A stretch of DNA of 64,000 nt from Prostheceraeus crozeri (lineage: Eukaryota > Platyhelminthes > Polycladida > Euryleptidae). The DNA lies in the NCBI GenBank assembly GCA_907163375.1, contig CAJQUW010006857.1:208501-272500 (forward strand). The letters are read 5' to 3'. This document shows, in pieces, positions 1-10,364 of the stretch (positions are counted from its first letter, which is position 1; each line of letters begins with the position of its first letter). The notes beneath the pieces are model-generated. The model did no database searches and was not told the DNA's origin. It saw only the letters and a program-made list of their open reading frames with translations. A program made the position numbers and the translations under genes.

Positions 1-703
1 TACTTTTTATAAGCCATGGTACATTTTTACAATCATTTGAAAGTTATTGAATGATATGTTCTTGAAGATGCACAATGTTGGATGACAATGCCTTTGAATT
101 GTCTTTTAAATGACTGGTAACTGTGGATACCAGACACCATGAATATTAAGTGTGTAGCAACTATTTCAAGTGGATAAATATGGCAACTTTGACGCTGCGT
201 TTGAATAATTATAATTTCTTTCCATAAGAAGGCTTGTTGGTCTGACATGTTACTCGAACAGCCATTGTAATAATTTTCATATATGAAATTATTTTTGCAT
301 GTGATTTGTTTGATAGTTTGTATTTTAAAAGACGTAAAAATGAGCGTCGATGAAGAGTGAAAAGCCACGCATTTGCCATAGTATATCTCTCAAGAACTTT
401 TCTTATTTTGTTTACTGATTTTGCCGAGTCCTTTATTAAATGAGATCATGCATGTAATTAAAGAAATTGATTATTAAATAACATATGTATAGGCAAGTGA
501 GTGCCAAAATGCACACCGTAGGGAGGGCGGGGAGCATTGAATATGATTTTAAAACTTTTCCCGACAGTTTGAATTTACTAAATCAGATGAGCCAAAATCA
601 AACTCGGATGGAAAGTTGAGGGCATGCTAATCTGAGTTGTTGGAAGTTTCTGTAAAATTTGATCTTTCTACTAAAGTGGTCCATGTGTGGGTCACATCCC
701 GGT

Positions 704-872
704 GAAAAATTCCGCGTGGATTCGACTTTGGAATTGCTATATATAGATTCTACGTATTACTTTGACCCGGCTCTCCACGTGGATTCGACGTGGATTTATA
801 CCCATGAAATCGACATCGAATCCACCTGGTATCCACGTTTAAACTGTACCTATATCATCCACGTGGAAACAT
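704..872. repeat. Degenerate cluster of CCACGTGGA / GTGGATTCGAC motifs
   Basis: Variants of the palindrome CCACGTGGA and of the longer GTGGATTCGAC recur about six times in 170 bases (for example cgtggattcgactttg, ccacgtggattcgacgtgg, tccacctggtatccacg, ccacgtggaaac). The arrangement is irregular rather than a clean tandem array. It contains the E-box core CACGTG at least twice. A decayed tandem repeat or a cluster of bHLH-type sites are both possible; the sequence alone does not decide. Confidence 0.4.
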
Positions 873-947
873 AACGAATTTGCGTAAAAATAAATTTTTG
901 TCGACTTGCTTCAAGAATTCATGGTTTCCACAAAGACAGGGGTGGCG

Positions 948-1004
948 CGACGGGGGGTCCTGGGGGGGCACATGCCCCCAAGAAAATTATTGGACCCCCC
1001 GTCG
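948..1004. repeat. GC-rich fold-back sequence
   Basis: Inverted arms acggggggtcc (950-960) and ggaccccccgt (992-1002) enclose a second palindrome around tgggggggcacatgcccc. The patch is strikingly GC-rich within AT-rich flank and could form one long hairpin. It looks like part of an interspersed repeat; a distantly similar G/C-run patch lies near 4145-4235. Confidence 0.5.
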
Positions 1005-4000
1005 GCAGGGCCACTGTCGGCAGTCGGCCTCCAGCACCTATATTTTGCATTACAATAATAGAGAGTATAGTTACGAATCGTTGCATTGGATATTGACTTG
1101 GATTGCTAGCCAAGTCAGCAACATTACTACAAGCATTTTTGTTTACAACGTTATCTCTTTATCCTGTTTAGCGGTAGAAAGATTGTATAGGGAAGAGATT
1201 TCTCTGTGTCGAGTTTTTGGTTATTTGATAATTGTTGACACGTACACAACTATAATAGATCATTAAACACAAGATAAAAGTTTGTTATCGTCTTGTTAAG
1301 GTTCGGTATCACGTTTCTGAGATCTTATTCTGAGACATAACTTTAATTAATAATTAGAGCAGCTGACAATATGAAGGAGCAATTGTCATTTTTGATGATT
1401 TTGCCGTGTTGAGAATATACGAGCGTATTTTGTCTAATAGATTTGCTACCTATTAACATGTAGCATTATAACTGATTTCTCAGTGGATTTTTTGAATGAT
1501 GAGGATGAGATAGGATAATAGATAAGCGATTTTCTACTAGAGATTTCCACCTGCTAATACAATCAATCAACAGATCGTCTATCTTGAGAGACAAGGAGCT
1601 AATTCACATTTCGGTAGTGGTGTGATCGATCAAATTTTGCGCGAGCGTAGCGAGCGTGCGTACACCATATCGTGCGATGATCTTGCTATTTTACCAATGA
1701 GTATGGTCCAACTATGCTACAGTCATGTGATTTGCTTTCATTTGGATGTTTAAAGGAAAACGAAACGCCACATCTGCACCATTTCTGAAGTCGCACGACT
1801 GATTCAACAGTCAATAGAACGCCTGTTGTTCGCGTTGTCGGGTAGTTCAAACGGCAAGTCGATCTGCTACACAGAATGTCAAATTATGAATTGATGCCTT
1901 TCTTTCAAAGTCAGTGGTACAGTAAGCGTCGTTTCTGGAAGCAGTTCCGACTAACTTCGACGTGTCGGCCCTCGCTACTGGGACATCATCCCAGGTGGTT
2001 GACAATGGCGAGAATGTGGAATTTTTCCGCTGAGTGAAGCAGTCGAAGGAAAAAATGAAGGCATAGATGTACCACTGACTTGGCCATGAGAAGTAGGGAC
2101 ACCCCAGTGACGGCTGGCCACCACTTACAGTATGTTTTAATAGAAATTAAGATTTCCTCCCCTACTTCGTTTGAATGACCTGTCTGGGTGTAGTGTCGAA
2201 AGCAACAACTTTGACAATCTGAGAGGGACCGGCCTGAAAGTGGAGACGGAAGTCTAAAATTGCAATCGATTCGACAGCAGCTTCAAACATGAGATCTTGG
2301 CAAGTCTCATTTTGGAAGTGGTTAAGATAGGCTTTAATAATAATTACAAATATACTTTGAAAGTGCTCAAGAAAAATTTGCATCTTTTTGACTGAAAATC
2401 CCTTTTACTATTGCGAAATACAGAAGTCACATAGATTCAGATATACATGCAGTGTAACCTACAGTATGGGTAGTCATATAACCATAGCATCTGTGTAGGC
2501 AAATAGTCTGCATCCCATGCAGTCAAATGGTCAGTCATACAAAATGCTTTGTAGTTAAGCGCAAGGTTGTAGTTCCTAAGTGATAGTCATAATAATGCAA
2601 TATACATAATTTGCATGCAATTGGACATAAATGCACATTTAGTATGCCTATGTCTAAATTTCACTTTTTATATAGGCCCCTAATCGAAATATTTCTTATT
2701 CAATTTGTAGGAGTCTAGATAAAAAGGTTAAACTTTCTCCGGGTTCAACTTAGCCAGGCTAAGGAGTTATGAAACAAATCAAGCAGACGGGCTTTGTGAT
2801 GCTTGTGGTCTTGAAAAAAACAAGCACTAGAAAAAGAATTAGAAAACATTCGAAATGTTTAAAAAACAGTGTAGTTGTGTCTTCGCTAGGATCCTCTTCC
2901 ATTATTGATTTCCGCACACAAGTATTTTATCCGATAATTGATCTTTGTATGAACGAGATGAACCGATGATTTTACGAGGAAAATAAGGTTATCATGAAAG
3001 GTATATCGGCACTGACCCCTGGAAGCAAAGCTTTTTTAACGTAGGATATCATCCGAACCTTCGGAGAAATTTACAATGCTCAACAAGACGATCTTGATAT
3101 TGAGGCAAAAAGTATGATGCGATTACTATCAAGAAAAAAGGACGGCATTGATCATTGTCCTTAGTGTTATTTTCTCTGTTTATGTATAAAATAGCATCAC
3201 GAATAGCAATTACTTTTGTAGACCTATCTCATTTCAGTTTTTGCTCGTATCTTTTGTAAATGTAGGCCCAATACTGATTTAAACGAAGTTATAACTTGCA
3301 AGGTCTATCCATTTGCTTTTGTACATAAATGATATTGTTTCTTGAAAATCGTGTCCTAACACGTTAGGAAAAGTACATGTGTACATCCCATGTCTTTCGA
3401 AGTTTTATGACATATGCATGTGGCAGTTCCTTGTCCTCACCATTTGTACATAGAAAATTCAAATATTTTCCCTATATACCTTTTTCTTAAATTAAATTTG
3501 GAAAAAAATGCATAAAGTTCCTACATAGGCTCTGATTATTTGAGTTGCATGCATGCACTAACATTAAATCGATTGACATAGTTGATAGCTTTTATGGTGT
3601 AGTCGAGAACTCATAGAAAATAGAGCGCATGACGAAGGTCATCATCACGCACGCTACATGAGTCAAAGCATCCTCGTATTTATACAACACGTAGCGTTTA
3701 CCAGGCGGCGAAGATGCTTTCAGTTCGTAGCTACTTATTTACGAATTTTAATTGTTCCCGAAAGAAGAAATTTAACAAACCGTTACAAAACTTGCTACCT
3801 GCTCTTATGCAATGTACACGAGGTAAGCCAACAGGCATTTGTTTCAAATTTCTCAAAGTTAACATACATGCATCACGTAAGATTTTGAAAGAAAATCATA
3901 GATTTACTCGCTATTAATAATTAAAGAAATCTCAGATACAGGAACACATTTTTGGTGACAGTTAACATGTAAATTGTCTGAAAGAAGAAATCGGACATAT

Positions 4001-4144
4001 GTGTAGGTGCATAACAAAGAGCGCATCGATTGCACAATTTTTTGTGTGTGCAAACATTGCACATTTATAACTCAATTACACAATTGACATGTGCATGTAT
4101 AGCCCACAAGTAGGCATAGCTGTTCATAGATTACAACAATTAGC

Positions 4145-4235
4145 CGGTATAGCCTGTCGGCACCTCGGTTGAAACCGTCGGCACAACGCTTCCATGGACC
4201 CCCCAGCTCTAGGACCCTGGCGCCACCACTGCACA
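4145..4235. repeat. GC-rich interspersed-repeat-like patch
   Basis: The patch carries ggcgccaccactg, ctaggaccctgg, ggacccccca and two gtcggca(c) motifs, resembling the GC-rich patch near 948-1040 (which also has gtcggcag and ggaccccccg). The two probably belong to the same interspersed repeat family, but the match is short and imperfect. Confidence 0.3.
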
Positions 4236-4857
4236 AAGAGAATGCTCGAAGCAAGTCGACAAAACTCTGTTTCTACTAAAACTAAAAATTGCATTGGCCA
4301 AAAATTATTTAAGGGGACACGTGAAACAAATTCACAGTCATTACACCTGCAAATAGCCATAAGGTGGTGATGTGGACACTGTTTGATATTTTTTTTGAGA
4401 GCTATGCGGAATGAACCAGTTATTAGAAATGAAATTAAACTTTGCTTGAAAATTACCCAAAAATAATGATTGACATGTACTCTTATTAGATGACACGAAT
4501 TTTGACATATTTTATAAGCTTATTTTTCCGTGAAGTAAAATATTTTGCAAATGACTTTCATTACAGTCAAACCAAAATTTTGAAAAACAATGGTTTCTGT
4601 GCATAATTATTCATGTTTTCCAGGAATAAGTTACTTCGTAGTCATCTTCCTCATATTGCATAGTTAATTGTATGCAACATTCGAGCTTCATGGATTTTAA
4701 AGTGTTCGAAATTATTTTTTGAAATCGGGTTGATATGACATGTATGATACATGTTTCTCATTTTCATCAAACAGCTATCTATTGCAATTTGCCAATGCAA
4801 ATTTGGACCAGATTTGATGACAGTGAACGTGGAAAGATTTGAAATGAAGGCCCTTAA

Positions 4858-4999
4858 TCAGTTATTTGTAGAAGATCAGGATGTGGAAAAACATATTTAT
4901 CATTTAAAACTTTAACGACTCCAAATTTTTTGGATTATAACAATTAATATTGATAAAAAAATTCATGATAGAGTTATCGAACAATTGTTCTCTGACTAG
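4858..4999 (+). pseudogene. Packaging ATPase remnant of element B
   Basis: A short remnant holding the Walker A region (reading RSGCGKTYL) and the extreme C-terminal end of the A32/FtsK-HerA-like packaging ATPase seen more completely at 21496-22263. It is the leftmost trace of element B. Most of the gene is absent, so only its family can be stated. Confidence 0.75.
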
Positions 5000-5122
5000 G
5001 CATCATCCCGACTAGGCGTTTGAGATAGAAAATATTTTCGTGGAGTGATATTTTTTTCTTCTCGACTGATTTAAATAATAAAAATTTTTTTCTAGACGGA
5101 TTTAAATAATAATAAATAAACT

Positions 5123-8100
5123 TTAAAAAGGTAAAGTAGTTATTCCATCAGGTAAAATTTTTCTTTTATCATCAAATGGATCTAATGCTAATTTATGTTC
5201 CTCTTTTAAATACATTTTATGTTTCTTTGAATTAAGTCTATAATTACATGCTGTTTTTATTTCATTATTAAATAATGCATTCTCATAGTCTTGAAATGTT
5301 ATTTGGTTAGCCACTGATGCCTTTGAAATTCCTTTTAATGTTTTATGTGTTTTAATATTATTAGTTGTAGTATAGCAATAACATTTGGATTTTAAAAATA
5401 TAGCTTCTGTTATGTACTCTTTATTTCCTTCTAGTTCATCTTTTACTTTACATAAATCAGAAGGATGAATTACATCTTTTATTTTATTAATTTCTTCGTC
5501 AAGTGAAGAATTATGCGGTATTGTTAACTCTAAGAAAACAGAGTCGGTATCTGTAAAGTGTAATTTATAGTTTTCGCCATAAGCAGGTGCTAAATAATCA
5601 TATATAAATCTATACATAAATAGTTTAGCTGATTCTAATATAGTGAATCCAATAAAATTAAACTTATCATGTTTTACGCTGATTCGACGTAAATGTACAG
5701 CACATAGTTCATCACTGAATCTAGTAGTTCTTTTATATGTAGGTTTCCTTGTTAAATTTTGAAACCTATCTCTATCATAAACTATTTCAATATTTTGTCT
5801 ATTACGCACATTTTCTAAAGTCTTACCATAAAATGCATTATTCATTAATTTAAAGAATACGTTTCCGAAATCATCTTTATTTCTTTAGCTATTTTACGTT
5901 TTTTAATATTGATCTCTATATAAATTTTTTAACCATTCAGATTCTTGATAGACTAGTTTTCGATGTATTTTAGTGAGAATCATCCCATGTTCTAAATACC
6001 AATCTAGCATTCTTCCTTCAACAACATACTTTCCTTTATTACTTTGTGTTAACATAAGTTTTTTGTTGGTCTGTATTTCTTAGGAATTAAAGATTTTTGA
6101 TAATCTGAAAAATCTTCTATATTGGGAATTTTGTTTTCAGGGCAGAATGGAAAATATTTTGTTGTATCTTTTATTTCATCAGGATATACTAAATCAACTT
6201 CATATATATAACCATAATTATGAACGCCATCATATGTTTTTTGGTAATCAAGAATATTACACCATGCCATTTCACCTGTTGGTAATTCTTGTATGATACA
6301 AGAAGAATATAAGCTATTAAAATCATAATATAACAAATAGTTTTCTCTCATGAATTCATCAAATGCCGCTTGACTCTCTTCATTTGATATAAGTCCTTCT
6401 ATATTTTGATTAAAAAATTTTATAAACTGATCGCTTTCTTCTGGAGATAAAAGTTGATATATTCCATAATCATCAGGATTTACTTTCTTATTATAACATT
6501 TAACATATCTATTACCTAAAACTGATGAAACACCACCTCTAATCCCAGATTCAAAAAATAATAATTTATCATATGTATTTTCTTTATAATGTTTAAGCTA
6601 AATTTATAATGTGGAATGTCATTTGAAGTTTAACACCAGTATGTTTTAATCCTGCTAGCCATGTTAAACCTGGTGTAGAATAACAATAACATGGATCTAT
6701 TCCATAATATTCTAAACACATGTCACGAAAGTTTTCAAAAAGATCAGTAAGGATTAATACATCTATCTGAAGATATTTCATTGTATAATCATACATTGTT
6801 CTATAATTAAATTCTCTCCAATTTTTTCAGCTTCTGAATAATCTTCTTCAGATAATTGTGATTGTTTTAATGTTGATTTAAATTTATTTATTGGAGGAAG
6901 TTTTTGTTCTTTCATTTATTTGTTGTTGTTATAATTTTTTAGATGAAAATAAATCTTTCATTACTAAATAGAAATCATATTTAGAACCATTGTAGAAATA
7001 TAAAGGAACAAAGTTATATTTAAATTTATTAGCATTAAGATTACAAGAGTTATGTGCTGCACCTCTATATAATCCATTTAGATGATCATGATCTTTTACT
7101 TTTATCAATATATCTACCTCTGCCACTTTTATAATTATTTTTAAATTCTTTTCCACAGTAATAACATTTTGTTTCATCAATAAAATGATATTTTTCTTCA
7201 TCCGTTAATGGAAGCATTGGTATATTTGTTTCAAGCAATTGTGAAAAACGTTCTTGTAATTCTTCTACTTTCTTTGTAAACATTTCTGAACTATCTTCAC
7301 CATAGTATTGATAATATTCTGATTTAAATAATTCAGGATAATTTGAATGAATGTACATTCCCCAACATAATGGTTTTTGTTCAAATAAATATTTTTCTTT
7401 ACTTTGTTCAGGTTCAGAACTTTTTTCATATTTACCATTATCAGAATTTTGTGTTATGTTAACATTATATGCTTCGAAATCACAATAAATAGTAAAGGGT
7501 ACTTTATTTTTGAAATAATGTCTATTATATATTAAATAATCATCTTTCGGAAAAGTGTTTTCAACTGCTTCATTTTGTTGGCAATTCTCCAAATGTCTAT
7601 TCATTTCTTCTTTAGTATTAAAGCTCGTCATACATTGGAGACAGGGAAAATAAGCATTATCTGAAGTTTTTGTAAATATAGAAACATCTTTACACAATAT
7701 AAAATGTCCCTGATAATATAATATATTCGCTTGTGCTGATTGTTTTGTTTGTTTTAATTTTTCAAATTGATCTTGATATATTTCATGTGTTGAATCGATG
7801 TATCTTGTAAGATGTTTTGTAGACTGTTGATAATTTTTCTGCTCAATTATGTCTAACTGATAATTACTTTCTTTATAATATTGTTCTTTATATTGTTGTT
7901 GACAGTTTTTAAAACATTCATTTAATTCTTTATTTAAATTTTGTAGTTTTTGTTGATATTCTAAAGATAAAGATGAATAATTGGAATCATAATCATAATC
8001 ATAATTAAAACTACGTCCTTTATAATTATTATGATTAATCATTATTGGTGATAATGTTTTAACAATTTCATATTTTTCAGTACATATTATATTTCCTTGG

Positions 8101-8841
8101 TAAAAAATATTTTTCTTTGTGATATGGTGCAGGATGTAAATGTGCTATAATACTCCACAGAAAACAACGTTCATCTTCATTTTTTATGTTGATTATTTGT
8201 GTAGAACGGAAAGGAAGGTGTATGTAACTACCACCAGTATTATTTTTACATTTATCAATTACTATTTTCTTGGATAGTATTTTAACAAATCTCCAACCAG
8301 ATTCACGTAACTGGGCTTCAATTGTACAATTTTCTAATTGATTTATCACTTTTTCAAATATGGGTTGTATATTATTTACATTATGAATTGTATAAAGTAC
8401 TTCTACATTTATATAACATTTGAAAGATTTATTAAATATTTTGAAAAAATTTGTTAATACATCATAAAAAGTTTTATCGGTTTCATTATATTCAACAGAC
8501 TCATCAAATAAATATTTTATATCTGTTACAGCTTCATCAAATTCATCTATTTCGTTAAATTCATCAGTGTCGCTAAATAAATATCTTCAATTTGCTACAT
8601 GTTCATCTTCACTATTACAAACTTTTTTATATTCCGAATGTGAATATTCATCAAATATCTTTTCAACTTTTATATCAGTAGGTAATGTTTCAAGAAAGTT
8701 TTCATAATTATTTAATTTTGTTATATTTTCTTCATTAGCTCGATCTACATTTTGTAAATGTATTTTACTTTTTAAATGAGATTGACAACTTCTTTTTGTT
8801 TGCAACTTTCTTTTACATCAGATACAATAAAACTTTTCCAT
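5123..8841 (-). pseudogene. Protein-primed family B DNA polymerase, element B (broken)
   Basis: This is the element B copy of the polymerase described at 16870-21377. Recognisable parts in order are an N-terminal C2H2-type finger region, the FCLQCMTSF-like second finger, the exonuclease motif CDFEAY, the HNH/endonuclease VII-like insert with DHDHLNGLYRGAAHNSC, the exonuclease III region YLQIDVLIL, the TPGLTWLAG segment, polymerase motif A (DFNSLYSS), motif B (KLMNNAFYGKT) and motif C (TDTDSV). The gene is broken in roughly ten places. Its decay is largely shared with the copy in C, so both descend from an already damaged template or have been homogenised. It was presumably used for replication of the element when intact. 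Confidence 0.9.
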
Positions 8842-8984
8842 TTTTTAGATTTTAAAGAAAAAATTTGTGTATTAATTTTATTCAAGAAATCTTATAAATT
8901 TTAGATTTTATGAACTTTAGATTTTACAAATTTTAGATTTTATAAATCATATAAACTTTTCTTAAATAAAGGGGGAAAATTTAA

Positions 8985-9057
8985 TTAATGCAATGTTTTT
9001 AAATCATAAAGTGTTAAATGTTCTTTACTAATTGCCAAAAATACTCGCAAACTTCTT
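8985..9057 (-). pseudogene. Small gene of elements B/C, 3-prime part cut off by element A
   Basis: This is the C-terminal part of the small gene seen whole in element C at 38530-38859 (ending in LTLYDLKTLH). The rest of the gene lies at 27032-27303, on the far side of element A, with the 6-bp duplication CTTCTT at both junctions. Product unrecognised. Confidence 0.85.
9052..9057. repeat. Target-site duplication CTTCTT, left of element A
   Basis: CTTCTT lies immediately outside the left terminal repeat and recurs at 27032-27037 immediately outside the right one. Six-base duplications are the hallmark of Polinton integration. Confidence 0.95.
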
Positions 9058-9640
9058 AGTAATGGGCAAAAGACCGTTCCAGGACACCATAAAATTCAAA
9101 AAAATAGTATCTTTAAAAACGACATAAATTCATGAATTTAGTCCTTTTTTCAGGTTTTTAAGACCTAAATACATGAATTTAGTCCATTCAAAAAGTATCA
9201 TTTTTTCAAAAAATGACATTTTTAAAAACGACATAAATTCATGAATTTGAACCCTTTTTCAGGTTATGAAGACCTAAATTCATAAATTTGGGCGTTTTTA
9301 AAAATACCCAATTTTCAAATTTTTCAAAATCTCAAATTTGAGAATTACAATTTTCACCCCCAAAATCATGACCGTTCAAGGACACCGAAAATCATAAAAG
9401 TTAAGAATCACAAATTTGAGATTAAGATCATTTTTTTACTTTGAAAATCATGACCGTTCAAGGACACCGAAAAAATCATAAAAGTTAAGAATCTCAAATT
9501 TGAGAATTACAATTTTCATTGCTTAAATCATGACCGTTCAAGGACACCAAAAATCATAAAAGTTGAGAATTTCAAATTCATGAATTTTATCCATCTTTCA
9601 GGTTTTTAAAATATATCATGTGACTAATAATATTTATTTA
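9058..9640 (+). repeat. Left terminal inverted repeat of element A
   Basis: It begins AGTAATGGGCAAAAGACCG and matches 26449-27031 in reverse complement with very few differences. Inside are four copies of a GACCGTTC(C/A)AGGACACC motif (near 9073, 9371, 9450, 9533) separated by A/T palindromes such as tcaaatttga and aattcatgaatt. These could be binding sites for integrase or replication factors; that is inference. Confidence 0.95.
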
Positions 9641-9643
9641 AAA

Positions 9644-9708
9644 ATGGAAGAAACAAAAGTGGAAGAAGCCGCAAGAATATATCCTTCAATATAATATGAA
9701 CGTAGTTC
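9644..9708 (+). pseudogene. Fragment of the right-end membrane-protein gene
   Basis: Directly inside the left terminal repeat is a short start-containing piece of the gene found whole-length at the other end (24206-24934), reading MEETKVEEAARIYPS. The same arrangement occurs at the protease-side ends of B (55370-55633) and C (33147-33372), so the beginning of this gene has become part of the terminal repeat region. Confidence 0.8.
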
Positions 9709-9719
9709 TACTACCCCCT

Positions 9720-9765
9720 CCCTTCTAACTTCTAGGGGTCCCTTCTGACTTCTAGGGGTCCCTTA
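9720..9765. repeat. Two tandem 20-bp units before the protease gene
   Basis: Two copies of cttctRacttctaggggtcc (9722-9741 and 9742-9761) lie between the gene fragment and the protease start. This belongs to the class of small insert-like repeats that pepper element A. Confidence 0.75.
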
Positions 9766-9785
9766 AGAAATTTTTTTATTATAAA

Positions 9786-10214
9786 ATGAACAACATAAAT
9801 GAGTTTTTAAAATTATATGGAACGCAAACTACGACAAATTTCGACCTAAAGAAAATCGCAAATGAATTAGGAATAAAGAATTTTCATGTTCTAATGAGAG
9901 ACGAATTACAATTCCTAAAAAATAAGCCAACAGGAACCTTCAGTTCCCGGAACAAAGTTCCATCAATAACTGTAAATTTCGTAACCAATCTTCACACTTC
10001 AGACCAAAAAGGCGTACATTGGTCAGCAGGCGTTAAAAATTATCAGCAGAACTATTATTTTGATTCATACGGTTTGCCCCCTACAAATGAAGTAACAGAA
10101 TTACTTGGAACGGGAACATACAATACGTTTCAAATTCAAACACCAGGCACTACCTATTGTGGACAATTATGTTTATACGTTTTGTACAAATTACAAAAAG
10201 AGTACCATTTCTAG
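9786..10214 (+). CDS. Adenain-like maturation cysteine protease (PRO), element A
   Basis: This 142-residue protein matches the Polinton/adenovirus maturation protease pattern. The catalytic His lies in GVHWSAG (about residues 77-83), an acidic residue follows in the YYFDSYG segment, and the catalytic Cys lies near the C-terminus in YCGQLCLYVLY. In adenoviruses and Polintons this enzyme cleaves capsid precursors during maturation. The start is preceded by TATAAAATG, like the other genes of the element. It is shorter than adenovirus adenain (about 200 residues). The frame looks whole. Damaged copies lie at 32157-32566 (B) and 33745-34080 (C), and a further 5-prime fragment at 24955-25110. Confidence 0.85.
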   Translation: MNNINEFLKLYGTQTTTNFDLKKIANELGIKNFHVLMRDELQFLKNKPTGTFSSRNKVPSITVNFVTNLHTSDQKGVHWSAGVKNYQQNYYFDSYGLPPTNEVTELLGTGTYNTFQIQTPGTTYCGQLCLYVLYKLQKEYHF

Positions 10215-10224
10215 ATATAATGTT

Positions 10225-10262
10225 AGAATTGAACGAACCGTAGGTTCTATGGCTACGCCTAA
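10225..10262. repeat. Palindromic insert (double hairpin) after the protease
   Basis: Hairpin gaacc-gta-ggttc (10235-10247) is followed by ggc-tac-gcc (10251-10259). The same cassette recurs at 13815-13890 inside another gene region of element A. Confidence 0.75.
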
Positions 10263-10364
10263 TAATAATAATGATAATTAAAAATCACTTCGTTGTAATT
10301 CATTTTGATAAAATCGGCCTCTGATATCTTCATCATCTAAATCTTTGATTTCGTAAGTAATCGG

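Larger units (their letters stand above)
1..4857. other. Host-like flank without recognisable gene
   Basis: This AT-rich stretch has only short, unconvincing open frames, none with a recognisable domain, and no RNA gene that I can identify. It holds a cluster of CCACGTGGA-type motifs (about 704-872) and two GC-rich repeat-like patches (about 948-1004 and 4145-4235), listed separately. The rest looks like ordinary intergenic or intronic DNA. The right edge is the abrupt beginning of Polinton-derived sequence at about 4858. Confidence 0.5.
4858..9057 (-). mobile_element. Polinton element B, left segment (fossil, end missing)
   Basis: This is part of an adintovirus-like Polinton lying in reverse orientation. 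It begins abruptly at about 4858 inside the packaging-ATPase gene, so the left terminal repeat and the penton-side genes are missing. It then runs through the family B DNA polymerase gene and stops at 9057, where element A was inserted. The element resumes at 27032 and again at 54552. It is heavily broken, with many breaks in the polymerase alone. Sequence is nearly identical to element C in the matching parts, and less similar to A. Confidence 0.9.

Noticed and set aside
659-1266. Two adjacent short frames as exons of a host gene
   Set aside because: They coincide with the CCACGTGGA cluster and the GC-rich fold-back; no recognisable domain or splice structure.
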